NCBI RefSeq assembly: GCF_001945445.1
Contig: NZ_MSXW01000038.1
Location: 1 to 64,000 of the forward strand
Direction of reading: 5' to 3'
DNA: 64,000 nt
Origin: Pseudomonas sp. PA27(2017)
GTDB lineage: Bacteria; Pseudomonadota; Gammaproteobacteria; Pseudomonadales; Pseudomonadaceae
Shown here: positions 16,330 to 26,023 of the stretch, piece after piece
Position numbering within the stretch: the first letter of the stretch is position 1
How the letters are laid out: each line of letters starts with the position of its first letter
Translations under genes and position numbers: made by a program
The notes under the pieces: generated by a model
What the model was told of the DNA's origin: nothing
The model's database searches: none
Seen by the model: the letters and a program-made list of their open reading frames with translations, nothing else

Positions 16330-17718
16330 TCACATGATGATCTTGTCGCGCAGCTTCTCGGCGGCCTTTTCCAGGGCCTCGATGACCCGGTCCTTGTCGA
16401 AGTTCTGGATGCCGTTGGTATCCAGGTACATGGAGAAACCAGGCAACTCGTGCTCCATGTAGCTGGAACTGGCGCCCAGGTCACGGCGGAAGTCCACCAC
16501 CTGATAGATCTGCACCGGGCGGGTGAAGCCCTTGACGTTGATCTGGCCCTTGTCGCGGCACATGATCACGTCCTTGACCAGCGAATAGGTCTCGTGGGAG
16601 ATCAGGATCTCGCCGGCTTCGGCGGCGCTTTCCAGGCGGCTGGCGAGGTTCACGTCGCGGCCGATGATGGTGTAGTCCATGCGCGTATCGGCGCCGAAGT
16701 TGCCCACCGTGCAATAACCGGTGTTGAGGCCCATGCGGATCTCCAGCGGCTTGGTGATGCCCTGGGCGCGCCAGTGCTGGCGCAGCACCTTCATGTGCTT
16801 GCGCATGGCGATGGCCATGGACACCGCGGCCATGGCGTCCTTCTTGGCGCCCTGGCTGCTCGGGTCACCGAAGAACACCATCACGCTGTCGCCGATGAAC
16901 TTGTCGATGGTGCCGCCGAACTTCATGCAGATCTTCGACATCTCGTTGAGATAGGTGTTGAGCAGGTCGGTGAGTGCCTCGGCTTCCAGCTCTTCGGACA
17001 GCTCGGTGAAGCCGCGAATGTCGGAGAAGAACACCGTGAGCTTCTTGCGCTGGGTTTCCAGGCGCACGTGTTTCTTGCCGCTGAAGATCGACTCCCACAC
17101 CTGGGGTGACAGGTACTTGGCCAGGCTCCTGGCGAGGCGCGCGGCCTTTTCCTGCTCGCCCTTGATCTGGTTGCGCACCTGCGCGAGGCGGATGCCCTGC
17201 TGGTGCACGAAGTAGGCGGAAATGCAGATGTAGAGCGTGGTGAACGCGATGCTCACCAGTGCCACCAGCGCCGGCGTTTCCGGCGCTACGTGCAGCTCGG
17301 TGAGCGAGGCGGTGAGCAGGGTGCCGCTGAACGCGACCAGCAACGCCAGGCCCATGTCGCGCAAGCCACCGACGATCAGCGTGCTGAAGCTCAGGGTCAG
17401 CAGGAACATCAGGCTGGGCACCACGGAGAAGCCCAGCAGCGCGGCGAACGCACCGCAGTGAAGGGCGTCGACGAACAGCAGGGTCATCAGGGTGCGGTGC
17501 CGATGGTCGTCACGAAAGCGCTTGCTCAGCCAGTGCGCCAGATGGGGGTAGAGCAGGGCGTAGGGCACGATCCACAGCAGGTTGTGGCTGAATACCTGCA
17601 CGTAGGTGCCGGCCGCGACGCTGGCGGCCACGGCGAGATAGGCCAGCACCCGTGAATAGTATTCGCGGGTGAGCAGCGACGGCAGGCCGTTCGGAACGAC
17701 GGGAAGAGTGATATTCAT
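16330..17718 (-). CDS. cyaB: Membrane-bound class III adenylate cyclase CyaB
   Basis: This 462-residue protein has a hydrophobic MASE2-type N-terminal half (about residues 20-185, several membrane helices) and a class III nucleotide cyclase domain from about 225. Catalytic-domain landmarks are KLTVFFSDIRGFTELSEEL with the metal aspartate, FIGDSVMVFFGDP with the second metal aspartate, and YTIIGRDVNLASRLE. Length and layout match P. aeruginosa CyaB (463 residues), the main source of cAMP for Vfr-dependent gene control. It is convergent with plcP-agt and transcribed alone. Confidence 0.94.
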   Translation of the reverse strand: MNITLPVVPNGLPSLLTREYYSRVLAYLAVAASVAAGTYVQVFSHNLLWIVPYALLYPHLAHWLSKRFRDDHRHRTLMTLLFVDALHCGAFAALLGFSVVPSLMFLLTLSFSTLIVGGLRDMGLALLVAFSGTLLTASLTELHVAPETPALVALVSIAFTTLYICISAYFVHQQGIRLAQVRNQIKGEQEKAARLARSLAKYLSPQVWESIFSGKKHVRLETQRKKLTVFFSDIRGFTELSEELEAEALTDLLNTYLNEMSKICMKFGGTIDKFIGDSVMVFFGDPSSQGAKKDAMAAVSMAIAMRKHMKVLRQHWRAQGITKPLEIRMGLNTGYCTVGNFGADTRMDYTIIGRDVNLASRLESAAEAGEILISHETYSLVKDVIMCRDKGQINVKGFTRPVQIYQVVDFRRDLGASSSYMEHELPGFSMYLDTNGIQNFDKDRVIEALEKAAEKLRDKIIM

Positions 17719-17895
17719 GCGCTAACGGCGACCCCTGCTGAAAGTCCGACTGCATGACCGATCGCCAGGCTGCAAGCGGCGTGCGGACGGGGCCAGCGGA
17801 AAGTTGGGATCATATACGCTGCCAGGCCGGTCGGCAAAGGCGCAATGCCCTGACGCCACGAATCGCAGCGTGCAGAGATCGCGCCTGGCGGCTAC

Positions 17896-18213
17896 TCAGA
17901 AACGAATGCGTCCGGTGAGCATGTCCTTGAGCATCACCCAGTCGCCCATCAGCGAGTACAGCGGGTACTCAAAGGTGGCGGGGCGATTGCGTTCGAAGGC
18001 GAAGTGGCCGACCCAGGCGAAACCATAGCCAATCACCGGCAGAGCCAGCAGCCACAGCCATTGCCCACTGATCAGCGCATAGCCGAGCACCACCAGCACC
18101 AGCAGGCTGCCGACATAATGCAGGCGCCGGCAGGTCGGGTGGCGGTGCTCTTCCAGGTAGTAGGGATAGAACTCGGTGAAGGAGTTGAAACGCTCACTGG
18201 GCTGGCTGCTCAT
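17896..18213 (-). CDS. DUF962 (Mpo1-like) membrane protein
   Basis: This 105-residue protein has the DUF962/Mpo1-like signature: FYPYYLEEHRHPTCRRLHYVGSL with conserved histidines, two hydrophobic segments, then GYGFAWVGHFAFERNRPATF and YPLYSLMGDWVML. The yeast relative Mpo1 is an Fe(II)-dependent dioxygenase in long-chain 2-hydroxy fatty acid alpha-oxidation. Whether bacterial members share this activity is not known to me. The conserved histidines that would bind iron are present (HRHP, LHYVG, VGHFAFE). Confidence 0.85.
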   Translation of the reverse strand: MSSQPSERFNSFTEFYPYYLEEHRHPTCRRLHYVGSLLVLVVLGYALISGQWLWLLALPVIGYGFAWVGHFAFERNRPATFEYPLYSLMGDWVMLKDMLTGRIRF

Positions 18214-18282
18214 GGGCGGCTTCCTGTTGTTGTTATGTCAGGAGAGTTTAGGCCGATTCCGGATCGTCTGCAGTGGCCGGGA

Positions 18283-19737
18283 TCAGTGGCGCCAGAATGC
18301 CGGCATCAGCAGCACCAGCACGGTGAGAATTTCCAGGCGACCCATCAGCATGCCCAGGGTAAGCAGCCACTTGGCCATGTCCGGCAGGCTGGCGTAGGTG
18401 CCGGCCGGGCCGATGATCGGGCCCATGCCCGGGCCGACGCCGGCGACGGTGCTGGCGGCGCCGCTCAGGGCGGTGATCCAGTCCAGGCCGCAGAGGGTCA
18501 GGGCCAGGGCCAGCACGGCGATGATGATGGTGAAGAAGAACGAGAAGGTCAGGATCGAGCGAACGATGTCTTCGTCCAGGCGATGGCGGTTGTACTGCTG
18601 CTTGATCACTGCGCGCGGGTGCACCAGTTGCATCAGGTTGGCCTTGAGCAGGATGTAGGCGACCTGGAATCGGAAGATCTTCAGGCCGCCGGCCGTGGAG
18701 CCCGAGCAGCCGCCGATGAAGCCCAGATAGAAGAACAGCATCCCGGCGAAACCGCCCCACAGCGAGTAGTCGCCCAGGGCGAAGCCGGTGGTGGTCATCA
18801 CCGAGGTGGCGTTCACGGCGACGTGGCGCAGGGCATCGAGCCAGTGCAGGTCGGTGGTGAAGTAATACCAGGTCCCCATACACAGCCAGACGCTCAGCAA
18901 GATGCCGAGAAAACCGCGCACCTGCTGGTCGCCCAGCACGGCGCCGTAGTTGCCGCGCAGGGTCGAGACGTAGAGCACGAAGGGCAGGCTGCCGAGAATC
19001 ATCAGCACCACGGCGACCCAGTGCACGGCCGGCTGCGTCCATTTGGCCAGGGACAGGTCCGAGGTGGAGAAACCACCCGTGGAAATCGCCGACATGCTGT
19101 GATTGATCGCGTCGAAGAAACTCATGCCGGCCAGCCAGAAGGCCAGGCAGCCGAGCAGGCTGATGCCGAAGTAGGCTACCGCCATGTACTTGGCGACCAT
19201 GTGCGAGCGCGGCATGACCTTGTCGGAGCGGTCCGAGGATTCGGTCTGGAACAGGCGCATGCCACCGATGCGCAGCATGGGCAGAATCGCCACCGCCATG
19301 GCGATGAAGCCGATGCCGCCGAGCCAGTGCAGCATCGAGCGCCAGATCAGGATGCCCGGCGACATGCTGTCCAGGCCGATCAGTACCGTGGCGCCGGTGG
19401 CGGTGATGCCCGACATGCTTTCGAAGAACGCGTCGGTGTAGCTCATGTGCTGGGTGAACATGAACGGCAGGGCGGCGAAGATGCACACCATCAGCCAGCT
19501 CGACACCGTCAGCAGGTACATGTCTCGCGGGCGCAGATGCACGTCCTGGGGCTTGCCGCGGGCGATCATGGACAGCCCGGCGATGAAGGTGACCAGGCTC
19601 GACCAGGCGAAGGGGCTCACTTCCGCGGCGCGGTCGAAGATGAACAGCGTGAACATCGGGCCGATCATGCCAATGGCCAGGGTGATCAGGAAAATGCCAT
19701 TGATGAACGCGATGAGTCGTAGGGTCGGCCAGGCCAT
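18283..19737 (-). CDS. trkH: TrkH potassium uptake channel subunit
   Basis: This 484-residue inner-membrane protein of the TrkH/TrkG/KtrB superfamily has several hydrophobic M1-P-M2 repeats. Pore-loop signatures SMSGITATGATVL, SMSAISTGGFST, ATSVMTTTGFALGDYS and the GCSGSTAGGLKIFR loop are evident. It works with a cytosolic TrkA gate, not in this window, for K+ uptake. It is divergent from the YkgJ gene and followed by the DUF962 gene on the same strand after 69 bp. Confidence 0.96.
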   Translation of the reverse strand: MAWPTLRLIAFINGIFLITLAIGMIGPMFTLFIFDRAAEVSPFAWSSLVTFIAGLSMIARGKPQDVHLRPRDMYLLTVSSWLMVCIFAALPFMFTQHMSYTDAFFESMSGITATGATVLIGLDSMSPGILIWRSMLHWLGGIGFIAMAVAILPMLRIGGMRLFQTESSDRSDKVMPRSHMVAKYMAVAYFGISLLGCLAFWLAGMSFFDAINHSMSAISTGGFSTSDLSLAKWTQPAVHWVAVVLMILGSLPFVLYVSTLRGNYGAVLGDQQVRGFLGILLSVWLCMGTWYYFTTDLHWLDALRHVAVNATSVMTTTGFALGDYSLWGGFAGMLFFYLGFIGGCSGSTAGGLKIFRFQVAYILLKANLMQLVHPRAVIKQQYNRHRLDEDIVRSILTFSFFFTIIIAVLALALTLCGLDWITALSGAASTVAGVGPGMGPIIGPAGTYASLPDMAKWLLTLGMLMGRLEILTVLVLLMPAFWRH

Positions 19738-19904
19738 CGGTGTTATCCGCGAAAAAGTGGCGCCATTCTACCTGTGCCGGCATTGCTGTAAACCTGCCCA
19801 TACGGCCCGTCTTCAGGCGCTTGCAGGCCTCTTTACAAGTGGCTTGCAGTGCATAGAATACGCCGCCAGGTGCCGGCCCTTGCCGGTTTCTGAGCCCTCT
19901 GATC

Positions 19905-20276
19905 ATGTCCGAAACCAATCCTTGTCTAGCGTGTGGCGCCTGCTGCGCGTATTTTCGTGTGTCCTTCTTCTGGGGCGAATGCCAATCCGCCGGTGGCAGC
20001 GTGCCGGACGAGCAAGTCATCCAGATCTCACCGCACCTGGTCGCCATGCGCGGTACCGAAACCAAGCCCGCTCGCTGTAACGCGTTGCTCGGCGATGTGG
20101 GGCAGGGCACGCGCTGCACGCAGTACGCGCAGCGCTCCAGCACCTGTCGCGATTTCGAAGCTTCCTGGGTCAATGGCGAGCACAACCCGCGCTGCGACGA
20201 TGCGCGCAAGGCTTATGGCCTGCCGCCACTGACGCCGCCGTTGCAGCCGGAGCTGTCGCCGGATCGGGTGGCGTAG
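19905..20276 (+). CDS. YkgJ family cysteine-cluster protein
   Basis: This 123-residue protein has an N-terminal cluster CLACGACCAYF and further spaced cysteines (GECQS, ARCNAL, TRCTQY, STCRDF, PRCDDA). This is the zinc/iron-chelating YkgJ/UPF0153 pattern. The biochemical function is unknown; the cysteines are probably metal ligands. It is monocistronic or loosely linked to the nitroreductase downstream. Confidence 0.85.
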   Translation: MSETNPCLACGACCAYFRVSFFWGECQSAGGSVPDEQVIQISPHLVAMRGTETKPARCNALLGDVGQGTRCTQYAQRSSTCRDFEASWVNGEHNPRCDDARKAYGLPPLTPPLQPELSPDRVA

Positions 20277-20440
20277 GAACTGCTGATCGCCGTGACATGT
20301 CGCCCGGGTCGAGCGCCGCGACACCCGGGAAATTGCCCTGGGTATCGCTTCGCTCAACACCAGGCCAAGGGCGCGCTGTGGTCTGCGAAGCTCATGCTTG
20401 GCTGGTAGAATCGCGGTTCTTTTTCTCTGGAGGTGAGCCG

Positions 20441-21013
20441 ATGGATGCCCTCGATGCGCTGATCAACCGTGTTTCCGCACCGCGCCTGACCGAACCAGCG
20501 CCGAGCGCCGAGCAGCGCGAGCGTCTGTTCAAGGCCGCGCTGCGGGCGCCGGATCATGGCCAGCTACGCCCCTGGCGATTTCTCACCGTCGAGGGCGATG
20601 CGCGCCATGCACTCGGCGAGCTGTACGCCGAGGCGATCGCCAGCAAGAATCCGCAGGCCGACGACGAGGCGCTGACCAAGGCGCGCAACATGCCGCTGCG
20701 TGCGCCGCTGATGATCGTGGTCATTGCCCGTACCCAGGAGCACCCCAAGGTGCCGGCCCAGGAGCAAGTACTGGCCGCGGGCTGCGCTGCCCACGGCATC
20801 TTGCTCGCCGCCTATGCCCAAGGCATCGGCGCGGTGTGGCGTACCGGCGAATTGTCCCACGACCCTGTGGTGGATGCCGGCCTGGGCCTGGCGGCCAACG
20901 AGCAGGTGATCGGTTACCTGTACCTTGGCACCGCGCAGCGAGAGTTGCGTGATGCTCCGGCCGTGAACATCGACGAATTCGTCAGCGGCTGGGCGGGCAA
21001 GGCCCAGGCCTAG
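20441..21013 (+). CDS. Nitroreductase family (YdjA-like) flavoprotein
   Basis: This 190-residue FMN-dependent nitroreductase-fold protein is of the compact YdjA type. Motifs are RLFKAALRAPDHGQLRPWRFL (FMN-binding Arg and Ser/His region), ACGAAHGILLAAYAQGIGAVWRTGEL-like sequence and VIGYLYLGT. A strong GGAGGTGA precedes ATG 20441. Reported YdjA activity is weak nitro reduction; the physiological substrate is unknown. Two upstream ATG-like starts would add an implausible N-terminal extension. Confidence 0.88.
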   Translation: MDALDALINRVSAPRLTEPAPSAEQRERLFKAALRAPDHGQLRPWRFLTVEGDARHALGELYAEAIASKNPQADDEALTKARNMPLRAPLMIVVIARTQEHPKVPAQEQVLAAGCAAHGILLAAYAQGIGAVWRTGELSHDPVVDAGLGLAANEQVIGYLYLGTAQRELRDAPAVNIDEFVSGWAGKAQA

Positions 21014-22056
21014 CTGCTTTCCCGCTCGATAAGCTCGCATTGCAGAGGCGCCGGTGCGTCACTGGTGCTTTCGGTCAGGACGCCGAGTTTCTGCAGAATG
21101 CGTTGCGCCGCCACCTCGCCGATCTGCCGGGCTGGCGGCCTGATGGTCGTCAGGCTGGGCATCAGCATCGGCGCGAAGGCGTAGTCGCCGAACCCCACTA
21201 CCGCGCAGTCTTCAGGAATACGCACACCGGCCCGGCGACCGGCGAGCAGCCCGCCGGCGGCCAGGTTGTCATTGGCGAAGATGATCGCATCCGGGCGTTG
21301 TGCAGCGTGCATCAGGCTCTCCATGGCCTGTTTGCCTGCCTCGAAGGGCAGCAGGTTGTCATCCGGTGCGAAAGACCACGGCTCCAGCCCTGCCGCCCGA
21401 ACCGTATCGGCATAGCCATCGCGACGCTCCAGCGCACTGAAATCCCCAGGCACGCTGTTCTGCACGAAGGCGATGCGCCGATAGCCCTTGTCCAGTAGAT
21501 AGCGTGCGGCGCTAACGCCCACCTGAGCGTGCAGGAAACCCACCTGCAGCGGAGCACGATCAGGCTGGTAATCCCATATTTCCACCAGCGGGATATCGGC
21601 ATCGGCGAGCATTTTCTCGGTGCCAGCACTGTGGAAGTGGCTGGTGACAACCAGCGCCGCCGGTGACCAGCCCAGGAAGGCGCGCACGGCGCTCTCTTCC
21701 TGTTCCTCGCTGAAGTAGCTGGAGGCCAGCAGCAACTGATAGCCGTGGCGGGTGAGGGTGTCACTGAAGCCCTGGATGGTCTGGGCGAAGATCGGCCCCG
21801 AGATGTTCGGTATCACCATGCCAACGATGCGCCCCTTCGCCGAGGCAAGCCCGCCAGCCACCAGGTTGGGTACGTAACCCATTTCCTCGACGGCCCTACG
21901 AATGCGCTCGCGCAGCTCTTGGGACACCTGATCCGGTTGGTTGAAGTAGCGCGAGACGGTGATCGACGACACACCGATCCGCTCGGCAACGGCGCTCAGG
22001 GTAACGCGTCCTGCGCCACGTCTCTTGCGCGGCGAATCAGCGGGCGGGCGGGGCAT
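21010..22056 (-). CDS. LacI family repressor of the organosulfur-type cluster
   Basis: This 348-residue repressor has an N-terminal LacI HTH and hinge helix (RVTLSAVAERIGVSSITVSRYF, then VPNLVAGGLASAKG) and a periplasmic-binding-protein-like effector domain (RIVGMVIPNISGPIFAQTIQ; FANDNLAAGGLLAG). I chose ATG 22056 because it places the HTH close to the N-terminus as in the family; longer starts add unrelated sequence. It is divergent from the TonB receptor. Two near-identical palindromes lie between them, so it most likely represses both itself and the cluster. Its effector is unknown, perhaps a sugar-like or organosulfur ligand. Confidence 0.9.
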   Translation of the reverse strand: MPRPPADSPRKRRGAGRVTLSAVAERIGVSSITVSRYFNQPDQVSQELRERIRRAVEEMGYVPNLVAGGLASAKGRIVGMVIPNISGPIFAQTIQGFSDTLTRHGYQLLLASSYFSEEQEESAVRAFLGWSPAALVVTSHFHSAGTEKMLADADIPLVEIWDYQPDRAPLQVGFLHAQVGVSAARYLLDKGYRRIAFVQNSVPGDFSALERRDGYADTVRAAGLEPWSFAPDDNLLPFEAGKQAMESLMHAAQRPDAIIFANDNLAAGGLLAGRRAGVRIPEDCAVVGFGDYAFAPMLMPSLTTIRPPARQIGEVAAQRILQKLGVLTESTSDAPAPLQCELIERESS

Positions 22057-22101
22057 GGGGCAAATCCTGAGGCAGATTCGGGCGGTCAAACATACTTCAC
22101 C

Positions 22102-22113
22102 GTTAGCGCTAAC
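22102..22113. promoter_or_regulatory. LacI-family operator 1
   Basis: GTTAGCGCTAAC is a perfect 12-bp palindrome 45 bp upstream of the repressor start. It matches the general LacI-family operator form (central CG, TGTTAGCGCTAACA type). It probably mediates autoregulation. Confidence 0.8.
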
Positions 22114-22210
22114 AAAAGCCTCTTCGGCGCCAGTTTTAATTATATTTTTTGGAATATGAAAAGCATTTTTTAGTATTTGACGATCTTTTTGCGGCTCTCC
22201 AAACTTTGTT

Positions 22211-22228
22211 CTTGTTAGCGCTAACAAG
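22211..22228. promoter_or_regulatory. LacI-family operator 2
   Basis: CTTGTTAGCGCTAACAAG is a perfect 18-bp palindrome sharing the 12-bp core of operator 1, with centres 112 bp apart. It lies about 113 bp upstream of the TonB receptor gene and just downstream of a possible -35 (TTGACG at 22177). This is well placed to block transcription. Confidence 0.85.
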
Positions 22229-22341
22229 CGCACTGCACCTCCGTCGCATGACTGCCACTCGCACGAGCGAGACCCGTATCCGACTGTGCTCAGTACGCTC
22301 GCTCTGGCGAGCATCAATCGGTTAATCAGGCAGTGAACATC

Positions 22342-24591
22342 ATGCACAACGCATTATTGCCGGCCGCCCGCAGCGCGCGCCGAATCAGTGGTTCGATCTC
22401 CCTCAACCCCCTTGCCGTCGCCGTTGCGCTCGCTTGCGGGGCTGCGCCTTCGTGGGCTGCTGAGCCCTCCGAAACGGGCGCTACGGCGCTGCAGGCGGTC
22501 ACCGTTACCGCAACCCGTCGCGAGCAATCGCTGCAGGATGTGCCGGTCGCCGTGTCGGTGGTCGAGGGTGAGCAGCTCGAGCGCGACAATCGCAACAACG
22601 TCTCGAGCATCGTGCAGCAGGTGCCGACCCTGAATTACCGTAGCGGTGCTTCCAACAAGGACACCTCGCTGTTCATTCGTGGCGTCGGCACCATCACTAC
22701 ATCACCGGGCATCGAGCCGACCGTAGCCACCGTGATCGATGGCGTGGTGCTCGGGCGCCCTGGTCAGTCGACACTCGATCTGCTGGATCTGGAGCGCATC
22801 GAAGTGCTGCGCGGCCCACAGGGTACGCTGTTCGGCAAGAATGCCTCGGCGGGTGTGTTGAACATCATTTCCAAGGACATCACCGAAGAAACCCATGGCT
22901 ACGTGGATTACTCGCACTTCGGTGGTGGCAACGAGAACCGCCTGCGCTTCGGCATCGGCGGGCGCCTGACCGAGACCTTGAAAGGCTCGCTGAGCACTTT
23001 GTTGGGCCGGTACGACGGTAACGTGAAGAATGAGTTCAACGGTGACGACATCAACGGCTATGACCGCAAGGGCGCGCGGGGCAAGCTGGTGTTCGAGCCT
23101 AACGATGAACTCAAGGTGACCCTGATCGGTGACTACACTCAGGGCAAGGACAGCATCCCCAACGGCGTATTGACCAGAACCAGCGCCGCCTTTGGCGCCG
23201 CAGTGGGCAGTAGCTACACACCAAGCGATCACAACCGCAGCATCAACAGCGACATGAACACTCGCGTCGACGACCGCAATCAGGGGCTGTCCGCTCAGGC
23301 CGACTGGTCGCTCGGTGACTACACCCTGACGTCGATCACTGCCTGGCGCGGTTGGAACAATACCCAGTATCAGGACGGTGACCGCCTGGCTGGCATCTTC
23401 CCCGGGGCGCCGCGCTCGCACGACAAAGGTCAGGTGGATTACAACCAGTATTCGCAGGAAGTGCGCCTGGCATCGCCCAAGGGCGAATTCAACGAATACG
23501 TGCTCGGTGCGTTCTACATGCATGGCAAGAGCGAAGAGACCTACCAGCGTGCGGTCACTCCGGTCTCGCTGGTGACCGAGCGCGGGCGTGCCGACTACCA
23601 GGCGAGCAATGACAGCTTCGCGCTGTTCGGCGAGAACACCTTCAATTTCACCGATGATTTTCGCGGCATCCTCGGTCTGCGCTGGACCCACGACGACTTG
23701 GAGTACAAGCACCAGCGCGTGGTCACGGCCGCTGCCGCCGGCATCCAGCCTAACTACTCCAGCAAGGGGTCGGTGGACGAGGACGGCTTTACCGGCCGAG
23801 CCGGTTTTCAGTACGACATCAACGACAGCCTGACCAGCTATGTGACCTACTCGCGAGGCTACAAAGGTCCGGCCTATAACGTGTTCTTCAACATGCAGGC
23901 CCGCGACACCGATCCGTTGAAACCGGAAACGTCCAACTCCTGGGAGGCAGGCCTGAAGAGCACTGCCTTCAACAATCGCCTCACGGCCAACCTGGCGGTG
24001 TTCCACACCGAGTACGACAACTACCAGGCCAACTTCTATGACGTAGTCGCCGGCACGGTGGTGACCCGCCTGATCAATGCCGGCAGCGTGACCACTCAGG
24101 GCATGGAGCTGGACGCAGCCTTCCAGGTCACTCGCCAGTTCAAACTCTCCGGTGCGCTGGCCTACACCCGGGCGCGTATCGACGACTTCAGTTGCCCGGC
24201 AAACGCCGCAGCCAACTGCGATGTCAACGGCAAGCCGTTGCCCTTCAGCCCGGACTGGAAGACTTATGTTCGCGCCGACTACAGCATCCCGCTGGATAAC
24301 GGCCTGGATATCGAATTGAGCACCGACTACGCCTGGCAGGATCAGGTGCAGTACAGCCTCGACCAGAACGAGAACACCGTGCAGGGCGCCTATGGCATCT
24401 GGAACGCCAGCATCGCCCTGGCCGACTACAGTGACGGCTGGCGCGTGGCCTTGTTGGCCAAGAACCTGACCGACAAGAGTTATTCCAACGGCTTGGCCTA
24501 CAGCGGTTATCCGAATCTGAATTACGCGTCGCGCTCGGTGCCGCGTGATGACCAGCGCTACTTTGGCGTGCAGGTGCGCAAGGATTTCTGA
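22342..24591 (+). CDS. TonB-dependent outer-membrane receptor
   Basis: This 749-residue receptor has a signal peptide ending near SWA-AEP, then a TonB-box-like segment QAVTVTATRR. A plug domain follows (QDVPVAVSVVEGEQL; IEVLRGPQGTLFGKNASAGVLNI) and then a beta-barrel ending in the aromatic residue Phe (QVRKDF). The barrel-type motif is of the broad FecA/FyuA-like class used for many substrates. It has only five Met and three Cys by my count. It heads a cluster with a monooxygenase and a sulfonate-type binding protein, which suggests an organosulfur ligand rather than a siderophore. ATG 22342 is preferred to a GTG nine bases earlier. Confidence 0.9.
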   Translation: MHNALLPAARSARRISGSISLNPLAVAVALACGAAPSWAAEPSETGATALQAVTVTATRREQSLQDVPVAVSVVEGEQLERDNRNNVSSIVQQVPTLNYRSGASNKDTSLFIRGVGTITTSPGIEPTVATVIDGVVLGRPGQSTLDLLDLERIEVLRGPQGTLFGKNASAGVLNIISKDITEETHGYVDYSHFGGGNENRLRFGIGGRLTETLKGSLSTLLGRYDGNVKNEFNGDDINGYDRKGARGKLVFEPNDELKVTLIGDYTQGKDSIPNGVLTRTSAAFGAAVGSSYTPSDHNRSINSDMNTRVDDRNQGLSAQADWSLGDYTLTSITAWRGWNNTQYQDGDRLAGIFPGAPRSHDKGQVDYNQYSQEVRLASPKGEFNEYVLGAFYMHGKSEETYQRAVTPVSLVTERGRADYQASNDSFALFGENTFNFTDDFRGILGLRWTHDDLEYKHQRVVTAAAAGIQPNYSSKGSVDEDGFTGRAGFQYDINDSLTSYVTYSRGYKGPAYNVFFNMQARDTDPLKPETSNSWEAGLKSTAFNNRLTANLAVFHTEYDNYQANFYDVVAGTVVTRLINAGSVTTQGMELDAAFQVTRQFKLSGALAYTRARIDDFSCPANAAANCDVNGKPLPFSPDWKTYVRADYSIPLDNGLDIELSTDYAWQDQVQYSLDQNENTVQGAYGIWNASIALADYSDGWRVALLAKNLTDKSYSNGLAYSGYPNLNYASRSVPRDDQRYFGVQVRKDF

Positions 24592-24682
24592 TCCACGGCA
24601 GCCGCGCTTGCCCTGCGTGCGCAATCCGCCCGAGCCGACTGAGAACGGCAGGGCGGTCATGCCTTCATCCAGGTGACTCATC

Positions 24683-26023
24683 ATGACTCGATCCACCCGC
24701 CAGCTCAGCCTCGGCGCCTTTCTCATGGCCACCGGGCACCATATCGCCGCCTGGCGCCACCCCGATGTGCCGGCCGATCCGCTGGATTTTTCCGTATACA
24801 AACGCACCGCGCAGATCGCCGAAGCGGCCTGTTTCGACGCGCTGTTCGTGGCCGACAGTGTGGCCGCACCGACCGATGCCATCGCCAGCCGAATGCCGCG
24901 CTCGGCGCACTTCGAACCGCTGACGCTGCTTTCTGCCCTGAGCGCGGTGACCGAGCGCATCGGCCTGATCAGCACCGTGACCACCAGCTACAACGAGCCC
25001 TATCACGTGGCCCGCAAGTTCGCCTCCCTCGACCAACTCTCCGGTGGGCGTGCGGGCTGGAACCTGGTGACCTCGGACGCTGCCGCCGAGGCCTACAACT
25101 TCGGCCGTGACGCGCATATTCCCCACGCCGAGCGCTATGCCCGTGCGCGGGAGTTCCATGAGGTGGTCACCGGGCTGTGGGACAGCTGGGCGGATGACGC
25201 CTTCCTGCACGACAAGGCCAGCGGCCAGTTCTTCGATCCGGCCAAACTGCATGTGCTCGACCATCAGGGTGAGCACTTCAAGGTACGCGGGCCGCTGAAC
25301 GTCGCTCGCTCGCCCCAGGGCAGGCCGGTGATCGTTCAGGCAGGCTCCTCGGAAACCGGTCGGCAGCTTGCCGCAGAGACCGCCGAGGTGGTCTTCACCG
25401 CGCAGACCTCGCTGGCCAAGGCCCAGGCGTTCTATGCCGATCTCAAGGGCCGCCTGCAGGCCTTCGGGCGAGGCGAGGATTCGCTGAAGATCATGCCCGG
25501 CGTGTTCGTGGTGGTCGGCCAGAGCGAGGGCGAGGCCCGCGAGAAATTCGAGCGTTTCCAGGAGCTGGTCGAGCCTGCGGTCGGCATCGCGCTGCTGGGG
25601 CGCATGCTGGGCAATTTCGATCTGTCCGGCTACCCGGCCGATGGTCCGCTGCCGGAGCTGCCGCTGACCGAGAATGGCCAGCAAAGTCGGCAGAAACTGC
25701 TGACCGAACTGGCAGGGGCGGAGAACCTGACCCTGGCGCAACTGGGGCGGCGTATCGCTGGCGGGCGCGGGCATTACAGCCTGATCGGCACGCCCACGCA
25801 GATCGCCGACGAAATGCAGGCCTGGTTCGAGGAGCGCGGCGCCGACGGCTTCAACGCACTGGTGCCGCATCTGCCGGGCGGCCTGGAGGATTTCGCCACG
25901 CAGGTGGTGCCCGAGTTGCAGCGCCGCGGTCTATTCCGCCGCGAGTACCAGGGCCGCACGCTGCGCGATCATCTGGGCCTCAAGGCACCACGGAATCCTT
26001 TCTTCATCCAGGAAAATCGATGA
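24683..26023 (+). CDS. LLM class flavin-dependent monooxygenase (NtaA/SnaA/DszA type)
   Basis: This 446-residue luciferase-like monooxygenase belongs to the group containing nitrilotriacetate monooxygenase and DszA. The N-terminal strand and GHHIAAWRHPD, FDALFVADS, LLSALSAVTERIGLISTVTTSYNEPYHVAR, GRAGWNLVTS and the PVIVQAGSSETGRQLAA phosphate/flavin loop are all family motifs. Such enzymes use FMNH2 and O2 to cleave C-S or C-N bonds. It has one Cys and six Met in 446 residues. It overlaps the next gene by 4 nt (ATGA). No flavin reductase gene is nearby, so reduced flavin must come from elsewhere. The substrate is unknown. Confidence 0.9.
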   Translation: MTRSTRQLSLGAFLMATGHHIAAWRHPDVPADPLDFSVYKRTAQIAEAACFDALFVADSVAAPTDAIASRMPRSAHFEPLTLLSALSAVTERIGLISTVTTSYNEPYHVARKFASLDQLSGGRAGWNLVTSDAAAEAYNFGRDAHIPHAERYARAREFHEVVTGLWDSWADDAFLHDKASGQFFDPAKLHVLDHQGEHFKVRGPLNVARSPQGRPVIVQAGSSETGRQLAAETAEVVFTAQTSLAKAQAFYADLKGRLQAFGRGEDSLKIMPGVFVVVGQSEGEAREKFERFQELVEPAVGIALLGRMLGNFDLSGYPADGPLPELPLTENGQQSRQKLLTELAGAENLTLAQLGRRIAGGRGHYSLIGTPTQIADEMQAWFEERGADGFNALVPHLPGGLEDFATQVVPELQRRGLFRREYQGRTLRDHLGLKAPRNPFFIQENR

